Shown here one piece after another: positions 51,800-59,681 of a DNA stretch of 64,000 nucleotides. The translations under genes were made by a program, and so were the position numbers. The notes beneath the pieces were generated by a model. That model was not told the DNA's origin. It saw nothing but the letters and a program-made list of their open reading frames with translations, and did no database searches. The first letter of the stretch is position 1, and each line of letters starts with the position of its first letter. Location of the stretch: contig DASYYY010000022.1 of assembly GCA_035933635.1 (NCBI GenBank), forward strand, positions 124,001-188,000. The letters are read 5' to 3'. This DNA is from JAKIVR01 sp035933635. GTDB taxonomy: Archaea; Thermoplasmatota; Thermoplasmata; Lutacidiplasmatales; UBA184.

Positions 51800-52548
51800 C
51801 GCCGCGACGCGGCCCCCGCCGCGTCGTTCGTGGCGGGGGCCTCCATCCGACCGGTCGCACCGCGCCGTCGCGGCACGGGGTTCGGTTCCTTGCGGACGAG
51901 GAACTCGTGGAGGTGACCGTCGACCCGGTGGATGAGCAGCGTGTGACCGGTTCGGTCCGACCAGCGAACGAGCTCGATCGGGCTGGTCGGGTCGTCGGTG
52001 ACGAGCAGGACGACCTCCCCGGAGGCCCGGCCCGCCAGCTCGTCGTCCAGGCGTGCGAGGGTCGCCGAGCACTCCGTACCGAGCTCAATGAGCTGGAGGT
52101 CGGGGAACGCCGCGTAGCACCGGATGTGGAGGGCGCGGATCCGCTCGCGAAGGCCCTCGACGATCTCCGGCGCCGACCGCAAGGCTCCCCCCGGTCGAAC
52201 CGGAGTGGAAGGTCGAACGCGGACGATCCAGCCACGGTCGTAGGGCGAGTCGTTGACCAACTTCGGTCGCGCCACGACGGTCGGATTCCGTTCCACTACG
52301 GTCGCCTCGATGGGGAGCCGGACCGGCCCGGTGAAGCGGACGCTCTCGACGGTGGCCACGCTCGTACCCGCGGCTTGACTTCCCTCGAGCTCGCGGAAGC
52401 TGAGGGACGTCAGGACACCGGCGAAGGCCACCTGGCTCGAGGTCAGGCCGAGAGTGCAGACCCCCGCGTCGTCAACGGCCGTGATCCACGTGCCCTGCTC
52501 GAGGTCGTAGAGCCGGTCCTCGGGGACCGGGCAGCCGTCGACCTCCAT
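51796..52548 (-). CDS. GcvH-like and TusA-like fusion protein
   Basis: A 250-residue protein with two recognisable halves. Residues about 10-112 follow glycine-cleavage H protein: YDLEQGTWITAVDDAGVCTL, GLTSSQVAFAG, VATVESVRFTGPVRLPIEAT and LVNDSPYDRGWIVRVRP. The usual lipoylated Lys in ESVK is Arg71 here. Residues about 145-220 resemble TusA: LIELGTECSATLARLDDELA, SGEVVLLVTDDPTSP, VRWSDRTGHTLLI. Cys160 takes the place of the TusA sulfur-carrier Cys, but the CPxP proline signature is missing. ATG 52548 gives an H-protein-like start; the open frame runs 51 codons further upstream without conservation. Probable sulfur carrier working with the facing rhodanese. Confidence 0.78.
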   Translation of the reverse strand: MEVDGCPVPEDRLYDLEQGTWITAVDDAGVCTLGLTSSQVAFAGVLTSLSFRELEGSQAAGTSVATVESVRFTGPVRLPIEATVVERNPTVVARPKLVNDSPYDRGWIVRVRPSTPVRPGGALRSAPEIVEGLRERIRALHIRCYAAFPDLQLIELGTECSATLARLDDELAGRASGEVVLLVTDDPTSPIELVRWSDRTGHTLLIHRVDGHLHEFLVRKEPNPVPRRRGATGRMEAPATNDAAGAASRR

Positions 52549-52615
52549 CGACGCCCCGAATCGACCGGTCCCGATGAGCGTGCCGGCCGCCCCGTGACTT
52601 CTTGGGCGGCCGAGG

Positions 52616-52807
52616 GTGTGCTCCCGCGTGGCGCATACGGCCGCCGGCCCCGCCCACCGCCCGAACGTATGCGTCTGCGGCCACTTCGCCACGACGCACA
52701 TGGTCGTCGAGCCGGTGGCCGGCCCGTTCGTCGGGTCCTACGCCCTGGTACCTACCGGGGGATGTGCCCGATGCGGCGCGGCGTGCACCAAGTACGCGCC
52801 GAGGTAA
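52616..52807 (+). CDS. Small zinc-binding protein
   Basis: A 63-residue protein whose cysteines and histidines are clustered like a zinc ribbon: VCVCGHFATTH near residues 18-28 and GGCARCGAACTKY near residues 48-60. Similar tiny CxCGHxxxxH...CxxC proteins occur in many prokaryotes, all of unknown function. Start at GTG 52616 is uncertain, since the first 17 residues are not motif-bearing. It runs opposite to the GcvH-TusA gene and just before the Ig-like surface-protein gene. Confidence 0.5.
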   Translation: MCSRVAHTAAGPAHRPNVCVCGHFATTHMVVEPVAGPFVGSYALVPTGGCARCGAACTKYAPR

Positions 52808-52831
52808 CGTTCGCTCCGATACCCGACCATT

Positions 52832-54529
52832 ATGCCGAGTTCGGACAGATTCCGGACGATGTGGTCGCGCGACGATCCCTCCCGGGACCACCGTGGAGGT
52901 TCGGTGGCGCTCGCCGGGATGGTCGTGGTGCTTCTCCTGTCGAGCGGGCCCGCGGCGACGGGCTCCGCTCCGGTCGCTCCGCCTCCTCCTCCGCATTCGG
53001 TGAGGGCCGAGGCGGTCCACAGTGCCGCCACCGGTTCGACCGGCGGGGCGGTCGCCGAGCTGCGGGTCGACGCGGCCGACCCGGCGATCGTCCCCTACTC
53101 GGGGGTCGAGTCGAACCTGACGGCGTACTCGGCGCCGACGATGCCGGACAACTCCCAGCTGCAGATCGCCACGGCGGTCGTCCTCGGCAACTACGACGCG
53201 GTGTTCGGGATCTTCCTCAACAACACGATCGCCCCGGTGCCGTTCTTCGAGGTGTTCTCGAACTCCACCGACCAGGGCCTTCGGCTCGTGTACTGGCCGA
53301 GCTTCGCGCTCGACCCGTCGACGGGCTACCTGTTCGCCCTCGTTCGGACCGCAGGGACCGTCTGGGAGTTCACCCTCGACGGTCGGCCGTTGGGGGGCAA
53401 CGCGACGACGGCCAGCTACGACTTCGGGCTCGCGGCGGGGACCTGGGCGCGCAGCGTCAGCCTGACCGAGATCGCGGCGTACGCGAGCACCCCCTTCGCC
53501 CCGCCCTCCGTGACCGCCACGCTCGCCTTCGCGGTCCTGCGGCCGAACGGCTGGTACCTTCCGCACAACGGCACCGCCAGCACCTCCGGAAGCATCGCCG
53601 GGCCGTGGGGGCTCGAGGGGATGACCCAGCACCCGACGCTCGCTCCCGGGGAGGTCGAGAGCGGGCCGACGATCGCCTCCCTCCCGAACGGCACGAACGT
53701 CTGGACCGGCGGGCCGGTACCGGTGCGCGTGACGCTCACGCTAGGGAGCGGGCTGCTCCCCGCGGCGGGATCGACGCCGCTCGCCATCACGGTGCTCAGC
53801 AGTTCGGGGCTGGCCATCTCCATGGCGGCGGTCTACCTGACCGATTCGATGGGAGGGCTGTTCTTTCCCCCCGCGCTCGTCACCGGGCCCGAAGGCAACT
53901 CCTCGTCGACCTTCATCGCCCCCAACGCCTCGGCCCGGGAGACTGACCAGATCCGGGCGAACTCCACGATCTTCGGATTCGCCGGCTCTGCGATCGCAGC
54001 GGTGGTCGTGACCGCTGCCGTGCAGGTCACCCTCGATGCACCCTCGTCGGTGCGGGTCGAGACCTCCGGGACCGTCACCGTGGACGTACGGGCGGTCGTG
54101 GCCAACGGCACGCCGCTCGCGGGGGTCCTCGTGACCTTCTCGGTCAGCGGGGCGGCGGGGATCGACCCCACCACGACCATCACCGACGGCTCGGGCGAGG
54201 CAACGACGGTGGTGCTCGCCCCCGGGGCGCCGGCCACGGTGACGCTGATCGCGACCGCGGTGAGCCCCGGTTACTGGGGGGCGACCCGGGTGACAGTGCA
54301 GGTGGTCGCCCCGGCCACGGTCTGGTGGGGGAACGACATCCCGTATGTTGTGGGCGGCGCGTTGGCTATCCTGGTGCTCGTGGCGCTGGTGATGCTCTAC
54401 CGGCGTGCGACCCGCAAGGAGCAGGAGCTTCCCCCGATGGGACGACTCCGGCTACCGAAGCCCGCCGCGCCGACGGAGCCGGGGGCGACCGAACCGGTCT
54501 CCGGACCGGGACCACCGGCTCACCCGTAA
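52832..54529 (+). CDS. Membrane-anchored surface protein with Ig-like domain
   Basis: An exported protein of 565 residues. A signal helix lies at about 25-42 (VALAGMVVVLLLSSGPAATG), then a beta-rich region of unknown type with many NxT/S sites (to about 290), an Ig-like (BIg-1/invasin-type) domain at about 395-490 (VTAAVQVTLDAPSSVRVETS, GVLVTFSVSGAAGIDP), and a C-terminal membrane helix at about 505-528 with a basic/Pro-rich tail. ATG 52832 gives the longest form. ATG 52859 is about 25-31 nt after a CATTATG element and could be a leaderless start. Probable adhesion or cell-wall protein; no catalytic motif. Confidence 0.78.
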   Translation: MPSSDRFRTMWSRDDPSRDHRGGSVALAGMVVVLLLSSGPAATGSAPVAPPPPPHSVRAEAVHSAATGSTGGAVAELRVDAADPAIVPYSGVESNLTAYSAPTMPDNSQLQIATAVVLGNYDAVFGIFLNNTIAPVPFFEVFSNSTDQGLRLVYWPSFALDPSTGYLFALVRTAGTVWEFTLDGRPLGGNATTASYDFGLAAGTWARSVSLTEIAAYASTPFAPPSVTATLAFAVLRPNGWYLPHNGTASTSGSIAGPWGLEGMTQHPTLAPGEVESGPTIASLPNGTNVWTGGPVPVRVTLTLGSGLLPAAGSTPLAITVLSSSGLAISMAAVYLTDSMGGLFFPPALVTGPEGNSSSTFIAPNASARETDQIRANSTIFGFAGSAIAAVVVTAAVQVTLDAPSSVRVETSGTVTVDVRAVVANGTPLAGVLVTFSVSGAAGIDPTTTITDGSGEATTVVLAPGAPATVTLIATAVSPGYWGATRVTVQVVAPATVWWGNDIPYVVGGALAILVLVALVMLYRRATRKEQELPPMGRLRLPKPAAPTEPGATEPVSGPGPPAHP

Positions 54530-54975
54530 GCTTCCTTGAGCAGGTAGTCCTTCAGGCGGTGGAGGCGGTCGTCCCAGAGCTGGAAGTGCCAGGACCGGGC
54601 CTCCTCCCACTGTGGTCCCGACACCCAACCTTGGTGCTCGAGCGTGACATCGATACCTTCCGGTGACTCCTGCAGGCGCACGTAGACGCTGGTGAGCGGC
54701 TCGGGCCGGTTCATCAGGGCGTCGAACTCGGACGGGCCGAACCAGGAGAAGCCGATGTCGAGCTCCGGGGTGATGCGGGTGACCTTTCCGGCACTGCGGA
54801 ATGCGGGCGTGCCGGTCCATTCGAGCTCGTAGGCCCCGCCCACCACCGGCTCGATCCGTGCGTGGTCGCACATCCACTTCACCGCGCGGCCGCCATCGGT
54901 GAACGCGCCGTGGATCATCGCGAGCGGCAGGGGTACCGTCACCTGGATGATGATCGGGTCGAGCTCCTCGAGCAT
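54520..54975 (-). CDS. SRPBCC (START/AHSA1-like) domain protein
   Basis: A 151-residue protein with the helix-grip fold of the Bet v1/AHSA1 superfamily: PIIIQVTVPLPLAMIHGAFT, AVKWMCDHARIEPVVGGAYE, LTSVYVRLQESPEGIDVTLE, HQGWVSGPQWEEARSWHFQLWDD split by the usual terminal helix. Members bind hydrophobic ligands or act as activators of other proteins; nothing points to a specific ligand. ATG 54975 is at the conserved beginning; CCTTTTCC lies about 25-32 nt upstream. Its 3' end overlaps the convergent surface-protein gene by 10 bp. Confidence 0.82.
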   Translation of the reverse strand: MLEELDPIIIQVTVPLPLAMIHGAFTDGGRAVKWMCDHARIEPVVGGAYELEWTGTPAFRSAGKVTRITPELDIGFSWFGPSEFDALMNRPEPLTSVYVRLQESPEGIDVTLEHQGWVSGPQWEEARSWHFQLWDDRLHRLKDYLLKEAYG

Positions 54976-55274
54976 GACGCCCCGCCCGCTCCCGTCACGG
55001 AGGAAAAGGTTTGGGTGTAACGACTCCTCCACTTCTCCTCGAGAACCGCCCGGCCCAGGGCGAGGCCTCCGCAACCCGGCCCGATCCGGAGGACCCGCTG
55101 CCCCGCACGGCTCGAGCGTTCCGGGGAGATCGGGTAAACCCCACCGAGACCCACCGAGGCCGAGGCTCGGATTCGCACGCACCGGTGCCTACCGGGTAGC
55201 TGCTTCGGCGGAGGTTCAAGCCGCATCCAACGGTACGTCGTAGGGAGCGATAGGTCGCCGGAACAGGATCGACC

Positions 55275-57323
55275 ATGTCCCGTTGGATCTGGGCGGCATT
55301 GGCCGTGTGTGTTACGGCGCTCATCGCAGTCCCGACCGTCCCCGGGATTGCTCCCGAAGGTTCGACCGTGCTCGGCCCGCCGCACGCGGGCCGGCCGGTC
55401 GCGCTCGACCCCGCAGCGTACGAGCTCGAAGCGGCTCGCGGTTCCCTCGGCAGCCGGGGAGGTCCGGGGGCCGCGGCCCACTGGAGCGAGGTCAGCCCCT
55501 CCCTCAACTTCACCCCCGGTGACCCTCCTCCGCTCATGGCCTACGATGCGGCGGACGGGTACGTGGTCCTGCTAGGTGGTTTCTGTGGCCAGCTCTCCTT
55601 CCTCCCGACGTGGACGTTCGGACACGGGAAGTGGACGGAGCTCCGCACGACCGGCCCTCCGGGAGATTACGGCTCGGCCATGGCGTACGATCCTCCCGAT
55701 CGGGAGGTCGTCCTGTTCGGTCAATCCACCGCGTTCGGCGGCGGGGCGCCCGTGAACATCACGTGGGTCTTCCACGGCGGAAATTGGACGTCGCTCTCCC
55801 CAGGGATCACCCACGCTCCCTCCTCCCGCCTGGACGCCGCACTCAGCTACGACGCGGCCGACGGCTACCTGCTCCTGTACGGTGGTGGCCTCGGTGACAC
55901 GTGGAAATTTTCCGGGGGTGTGTGGACCAAGCTTCTTCCCTTCAGGCCAACGGGCCCGGGCATCCGTAACGACGCGTTGATGGCGTACAACGCCGCCTTG
56001 GGCGAGGTGGTGCTCATCGGGGGGACGGCACTGCACCAGAACAACAGGTCCATCACGTGGGCCTACCGCTCGGGCCGATGGAGCCCGCTCAGCGCCACCC
56101 CGCCTCCGTCGGTCAACGCTCTGTCCTCGCACGCCGACTGCCTGGCGTACGACGCTCGGTTGGGGGTCCTCGTGATGGTCGAACCCGGAGGGGGGATCAA
56201 CGAGACTCCCGCCCGGTCGTGGAAGTTCAACGGTTCTTGGACGAAGATGCTCCTGCCCCGCGAGCCTCGCTCGACCCTGATGTCGGTCTGCACGCCGGAC
56301 CCCTCGGTGGCGGACCTCCTATTGCTCGGCACACCGACCTGGGCGCTCGTCGGCCGGAACTGGAGTCCGATCGGCGGGAGCCTGTATCCGGTCTCCGCGG
56401 ACGGCTCGGTCATGACCTACGACGGGCGGGACGCGGAGGTCGTGTTCTGGGGAGCGTTCTTCTCCCCCACCTCACCGGGTCTGTACGGCCAGACGTGGAC
56501 CTACGCCCATCACGCCTGGACGTGGCTTCGCAACCTCACCGTCGGTCCCCCCGGGGCCTCCGCCGGGCCATCGATGACCTACGATGCGGGGGACGGCTAT
56601 GTGCTGTTCTTCGCCGGAGAGCCGAACCAGACCTGGAGTTTCGCGGCGGGGCATTGGACCCAGCGGACCGGTCCCGTCGCCCCCTCTCCCCGGGCGTTGG
56701 CCGCCGTCGCCTACGATGCCAGGGACGGTTTCGTCGTGCTCTTCGGAGGTACTCCGTGCAACATCAGCATCGGGCAGCACGGGTGCCCGGAATTCAACGA
56801 AACTTGGACCTACGTCCACGGCCACTGGTCACGGCTCGTCCCCGGCCATGGGACGTCGCCGCCCGGACGAGAAACGGCCGTCCTCGTCTACGACTCCGCG
56901 GATCGCTATCTCCTGCTCTTCGGAGGGACCGATTGTCGGCCGCCGTCGTGCTTCGGACTCAATGACAGCTGGCAATTCCACGGGGGCAACTGGTCGATCT
57001 TGCGGCCCGCCAGCGCGCCTCGACCGTTCGTGGCCGCCGCGTCCACCTACGACGCCCACATCGCCGCCGTGGTGGTCTTCGGCGGGTGCACCGCAACAAA
57101 CGGCTACTACGGCCCCGCGTACTCCCGCGCCGCGTGGACCTTCTCCGGCGGCCACTGGACCCCGGTCAACAGCTCCTCCACCTACCTCCCGATCGGTCGG
57201 TGCAGCGGCTTGATGGCCTACGTCCCCGGATCCGGCGGAGATCTCTTCACGCAGGGGGGCCCGTACCCGTACGGGTTCGGGGGAGAGGGGTTCAACGATC
57301 TCTGGTGGCTCCGATTGAGCTGA
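55275..57323 (+). CDS. Secreted Kelch-like propeller protein
   Basis: Exported 682-residue protein with an N-terminal signal helix (IWAALAVCVTALIAVPTVPG). The mature part consists of about ten repeats of roughly 50-60 residues, each with a turn like MAYDAADGYVVLLGG and a following TWTFGHGKWTEL; others read YDPPDREVVLFG, YDARDGFVVLFGG, YDSADRYLLLFGG, and TWKFSGGVWTKL, TWTYVHGHWSRL. This matches Kelch/galactose-oxidase-type propellers, probably two propellers given the number of repeats. No copper-radical site was recognised and no C-terminal membrane helix is seen. A hairpin follows the stop. Confidence 0.85.
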   Translation: MSRWIWAALAVCVTALIAVPTVPGIAPEGSTVLGPPHAGRPVALDPAAYELEAARGSLGSRGGPGAAAHWSEVSPSLNFTPGDPPPLMAYDAADGYVVLLGGFCGQLSFLPTWTFGHGKWTELRTTGPPGDYGSAMAYDPPDREVVLFGQSTAFGGGAPVNITWVFHGGNWTSLSPGITHAPSSRLDAALSYDAADGYLLLYGGGLGDTWKFSGGVWTKLLPFRPTGPGIRNDALMAYNAALGEVVLIGGTALHQNNRSITWAYRSGRWSPLSATPPPSVNALSSHADCLAYDARLGVLVMVEPGGGINETPARSWKFNGSWTKMLLPREPRSTLMSVCTPDPSVADLLLLGTPTWALVGRNWSPIGGSLYPVSADGSVMTYDGRDAEVVFWGAFFSPTSPGLYGQTWTYAHHAWTWLRNLTVGPPGASAGPSMTYDAGDGYVLFFAGEPNQTWSFAAGHWTQRTGPVAPSPRALAAVAYDARDGFVVLFGGTPCNISIGQHGCPEFNETWTYVHGHWSRLVPGHGTSPPGRETAVLVYDSADRYLLLFGGTDCRPPSCFGLNDSWQFHGGNWSILRPASAPRPFVAAASTYDAHIAAVVVFGGCTATNGYYGPAYSRAAWTFSGGHWTPVNSSSTYLPIGRCSGLMAYVPGSGGDLFTQGGPYPYGFGGEGFNDLWWLRLS

Positions 57324-57341
57324 CCGTTTCGTGAAGCCCAA

Positions 57342-57366
57342 GACTCCCCCCCTCCGTCGGGGAGTC
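57342..57366. terminator. Hairpin between convergent genes
   Basis: GACTCCCC pairs with GGGGAGTC (8 bp, 9-nt loop) between the convergent Kelch-like and K+ channel genes. There is no U-run, which archaeal termination normally uses, so the role is provisional. Confidence 0.4.
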
Positions 57367-57436
57367 CCGAGAAGTGAGGCGGCCCACCGGCGACTCTCCC
57401 GGGCGGACCCGGTACAGGAACGCCGACCGGGTGCCG

Positions 57437-58525
57437 CTACCGGCCCTGGCCGGAGCCGAACCACTGGTGGAACCGCTCGGTGTTCGCGATCGTCCCGACC
57501 AGGATGACCGCGTCGCGGGGGGCGAGGCGGGTCTCGAACGGCGGGTTGACCATCGTCTCGTAATCCCCCGAGGCGCTGGGGTGAGCGTAGCCGATGAGGA
57601 TGCAGCCCGTATTGGACCGGACGATCGCGTCGGCCTCGGCGAAGGTCTTGCCGACGAGCGGGCCGGTCGGGCCGAGCTGGTACTCCTGGATGTCGGAGCG
57701 AACGTCGGCCGCGGTCAGGTCTTCGAGCGCGTGGGCGACATCGGGCTCGAACGCCGCGCTCGCGCAGAGCCGTCCGCCCATGTCCGACGGACTCGCGACG
57801 TAGGTCACGCCCGCCGCGCGAAGGGTCTCCCGTAGCTCGGGCCGCCCGACGGAGACGACGATGCGGACGCCGTTGGCGTTCGCCTTCAGGTTCAGGGCGG
57901 CGATCATGTTCGTGGCGTCGTCGGGCGTGCAGATGATCACGCTGTGCGCCTCCGGCGCGTTGGCGCGGCGCAGGATCTCGAGGTCGGCGGGGGAGCCGTA
58001 AGTGACGAACAGTCGGTCCTCGCCAGCCAGCGCGCGGATGTTCGGGACGTCCTCGGCCCGATCGGTGACGACGGCGACCTTCTGGTCCTGGACCAGGAGC
58101 TCCCGCACGGCCGCCCGGCCGACGGCCGAGTAACCGGCCACGACGATGTGCCCGCGCATCCGGGTGCCGTAGGTGCCCAGCGCGCGGTCCTGTGCCTGCT
58201 CCTGTACCGCGGTCGTGATGACGGTGATGAGGTAGGCGAGCAGAAAAACCTGCGTCGCGATGACCCCCGTGGTCAGCAACTTGGCCGCGTCGTTGGTCGG
58301 GACGACGTCACCGTACCCCACCGTCCCGAGAGTGACGATCGACCAGTACAACGAATTGAACAGGGATACCTTACCACCCTCCAGCAGGAAGAACAGGACT
58401 CCGGCGCTGAGGTAGACGCCGATGAACACGAAGAGGAATCGCCAGATGCGGCGCAGAACGTCCTCGAGGTAGCGGAGGGTTCCCCCCGGGGAGGAGGAAC
58501 GGAGGCCCGACATGAACCGGGTCAC
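57437..58525 (-). CDS. Potassium channel with RCK (TrkA) domain
   Basis: MthK/Kch-like K+ channel of 362 residues. Two membrane helices (about 26-47 and 78-105) flank a pore loop with filter TLGTVGYGDVVP (TVGYGD intact). An RCK domain follows from residue about 125: a Rossmann fold (IVVAGYSAVGRAAVRELLVQ, TPDDATNMIAALNLKANANG) and a C-terminal TrkA-C part (VGKTFAEADAIVRSN). Start is GTG 58525, 26-31 nt after GTTAAG (58551-58556, minus). It is divergent from nothing and about 85 nt downstream of the TrmB-like regulator, which may control it. Confidence 0.95.
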   Translation of the reverse strand: MTRFMSGLRSSSPGGTLRYLEDVLRRIWRFLFVFIGVYLSAGVLFFLLEGGKVSLFNSLYWSIVTLGTVGYGDVVPTNDAAKLLTTGVIATQVFLLAYLITVITTAVQEQAQDRALGTYGTRMRGHIVVAGYSAVGRAAVRELLVQDQKVAVVTDRAEDVPNIRALAGEDRLFVTYGSPADLEILRRANAPEAHSVIICTPDDATNMIAALNLKANANGVRIVVSVGRPELRETLRAAGVTYVASPSDMGGRLCASAAFEPDVAHALEDLTAADVRSDIQEYQLGPTGPLVGKTFAEADAIVRSNTGCILIGYAHPSASGDYETMVNPPFETRLAPRDAVILVGTIANTERFHQWFGSGQGR

Positions 58526-58550
58526 GGGTGCGGGCAGGCGGGGTCGCGAA

Positions 58551-58556
58551 CTTAAC
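58551..58556 (-). promoter_or_regulatory. TATA-like box of the K+ channel gene
   Basis: Minus strand GTTAAG within CTGTTAAGTTC, 26-31 nt before GTG 58525, supporting that start and leaderless transcription. Confidence 0.5.
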
Positions 58557-58609
58557 AGTTGGAGGGGGCGCCCGCCAAGTGCGCGGCCCGACCCCGACGC
58601 CGGCTCCGG

Positions 58610-59548
58610 TCAGCTCGCCGGCAGGGGGGCCCCGATGCGGTTTGGGAGTCCGTCCGGGTGGGCGCCGGTCCGTGCGGGTCGAACCCGCGCGGCCGATCGG
58701 GGCGGCTCCGGCCCCTTGGCCCAGCTGTCCAGGAATCCGGCAACCAGGTCGACCGCCAGGTCGGGGGCATCGAGGCGTACGTAGGCGTTCCGAGGGGCGG
58801 TGGCACCGTTGGGCTCGGACGAGGCCCGGAAGAACATCCACCGACGATCGAGCACGAGCATCGGCGTGGTGAACAGCCGAGTATAGCGGATCGCCACGCC
58901 GACTCGGGCCAGACGGGTGAGGTCGGACTCGCGCGCAGGGTCATCGACCGGCGGGGGAACCAGCGCCCGGACCGACCCGGGCGGAAGTCGCTGTTGGAGC
59001 TTGGCGAGCTCCTGTTCGACCGCGGTGGAAGCCGAGCACCACGGTGACTCGCTTCCGGCGAGCCAGACCTCCGATCGCACCGTCCGGAGTTGGGTGAGGA
59101 GGGTTCCCAGGCACGCCGTGAGCGAGCCGGTGACGAACGCCCGGGAATCGTCCGGTGAGCTCGAGCGTTCGCTCTCGGATTCGTGGAGGCGCCGGAGCGG
59201 GAGCTCGACGCGCTCGGCCAGCGCGGTCGCCCGCCGACCATCGGCCAAGAGCTCATGGATGACCGCCGTGGGGTGTGCCGCGCGGAACACCATTCCGCTC
59301 GAACGCCGTTCCCTCAGGACCAGCCCGCGGGCCTCGAGCCGGTCCAGAGCGACGTAGACGGACTGGACGTTCGTCCGGGCGAGCCGGGCCAGCTGACGTG
59401 CGGGGGCGGCCGCCGGGTGGAGCATCAGCGCCTCGAGCAGGCGGCGATCGGTGGGCTGCAGGGAGCGGTTCAGGGCGAGCAGCTCGCGAAGGCTCGCGTC
59501 CATCTCCTCCGATCGGATCGGGACACCGCCCTCGGAACTCTTCGTCAC
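58610..59548 (-). CDS. TrmB-family transcriptional regulator
   Basis: Archaeal regulator of 312 residues. Residues about 30-90 form a winged HTH (TDRRLLEALMLHPAAAPARQ, ARTNVQSVYVALDRLEARGL) typical of the TrmB/sugar-sensing group. A helical linker at about 100-125 and a C-terminal PLD-like effector region (SEVWLAGSESPWCSASTAVE, RALVPPPV, TPMLVLDRRWMFFRASSE) follow. The ligand is unknown. Start GTG 59548 is 27-32 nt after a TTTAAC element. The neighbouring secreted protein and K+ channel are candidate targets by position only. Confidence 0.78.
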   Translation of the reverse strand: MTKSSEGGVPIRSEEMDASLRELLALNRSLQPTDRRLLEALMLHPAAAPARQLARLARTNVQSVYVALDRLEARGLVLRERRSSGMVFRAAHPTAVIHELLADGRRATALAERVELPLRRLHESESERSSSPDDSRAFVTGSLTACLGTLLTQLRTVRSEVWLAGSESPWCSASTAVEQELAKLQQRLPPGSVRALVPPPVDDPARESDLTRLARVGVAIRYTRLFTTPMLVLDRRWMFFRASSEPNGATAPRNAYVRLDAPDLAVDLVAGFLDSWAKGPEPPRSAARVRPARTGAHPDGLPNRIGAPLPAS

Positions 59549-59574
59549 GCGGCCGGCGAAACAGAAGACCAGCA

Positions 59575-59580
59575 GTTAAA
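59575..59580 (-). promoter_or_regulatory. TATA-like box of the TrmB-like gene
   Basis: Minus strand TTTAAC inside AAGTTTAACT, 27-32 nt upstream of GTG 59548, consistent with a leaderless start. Confidence 0.5.
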
Positions 59581-59681
59581 CTTCGCGCCTGCGAAAACAG
59601 CGGCTATGTATACGTACTTACTGCAAGTCTCGGCGTTCGGCGCACCCGGGTACGGTTTCGGCGTCCGCGCGCAGTCTGAAA

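Noticed and set aside
52549..52701. 51-codon extension of the GcvH-TusA frame
   Set aside because: The residues are not H-protein-like, and the region carries the divergent zinc-protein gene; ATG 52548 fits the family start.
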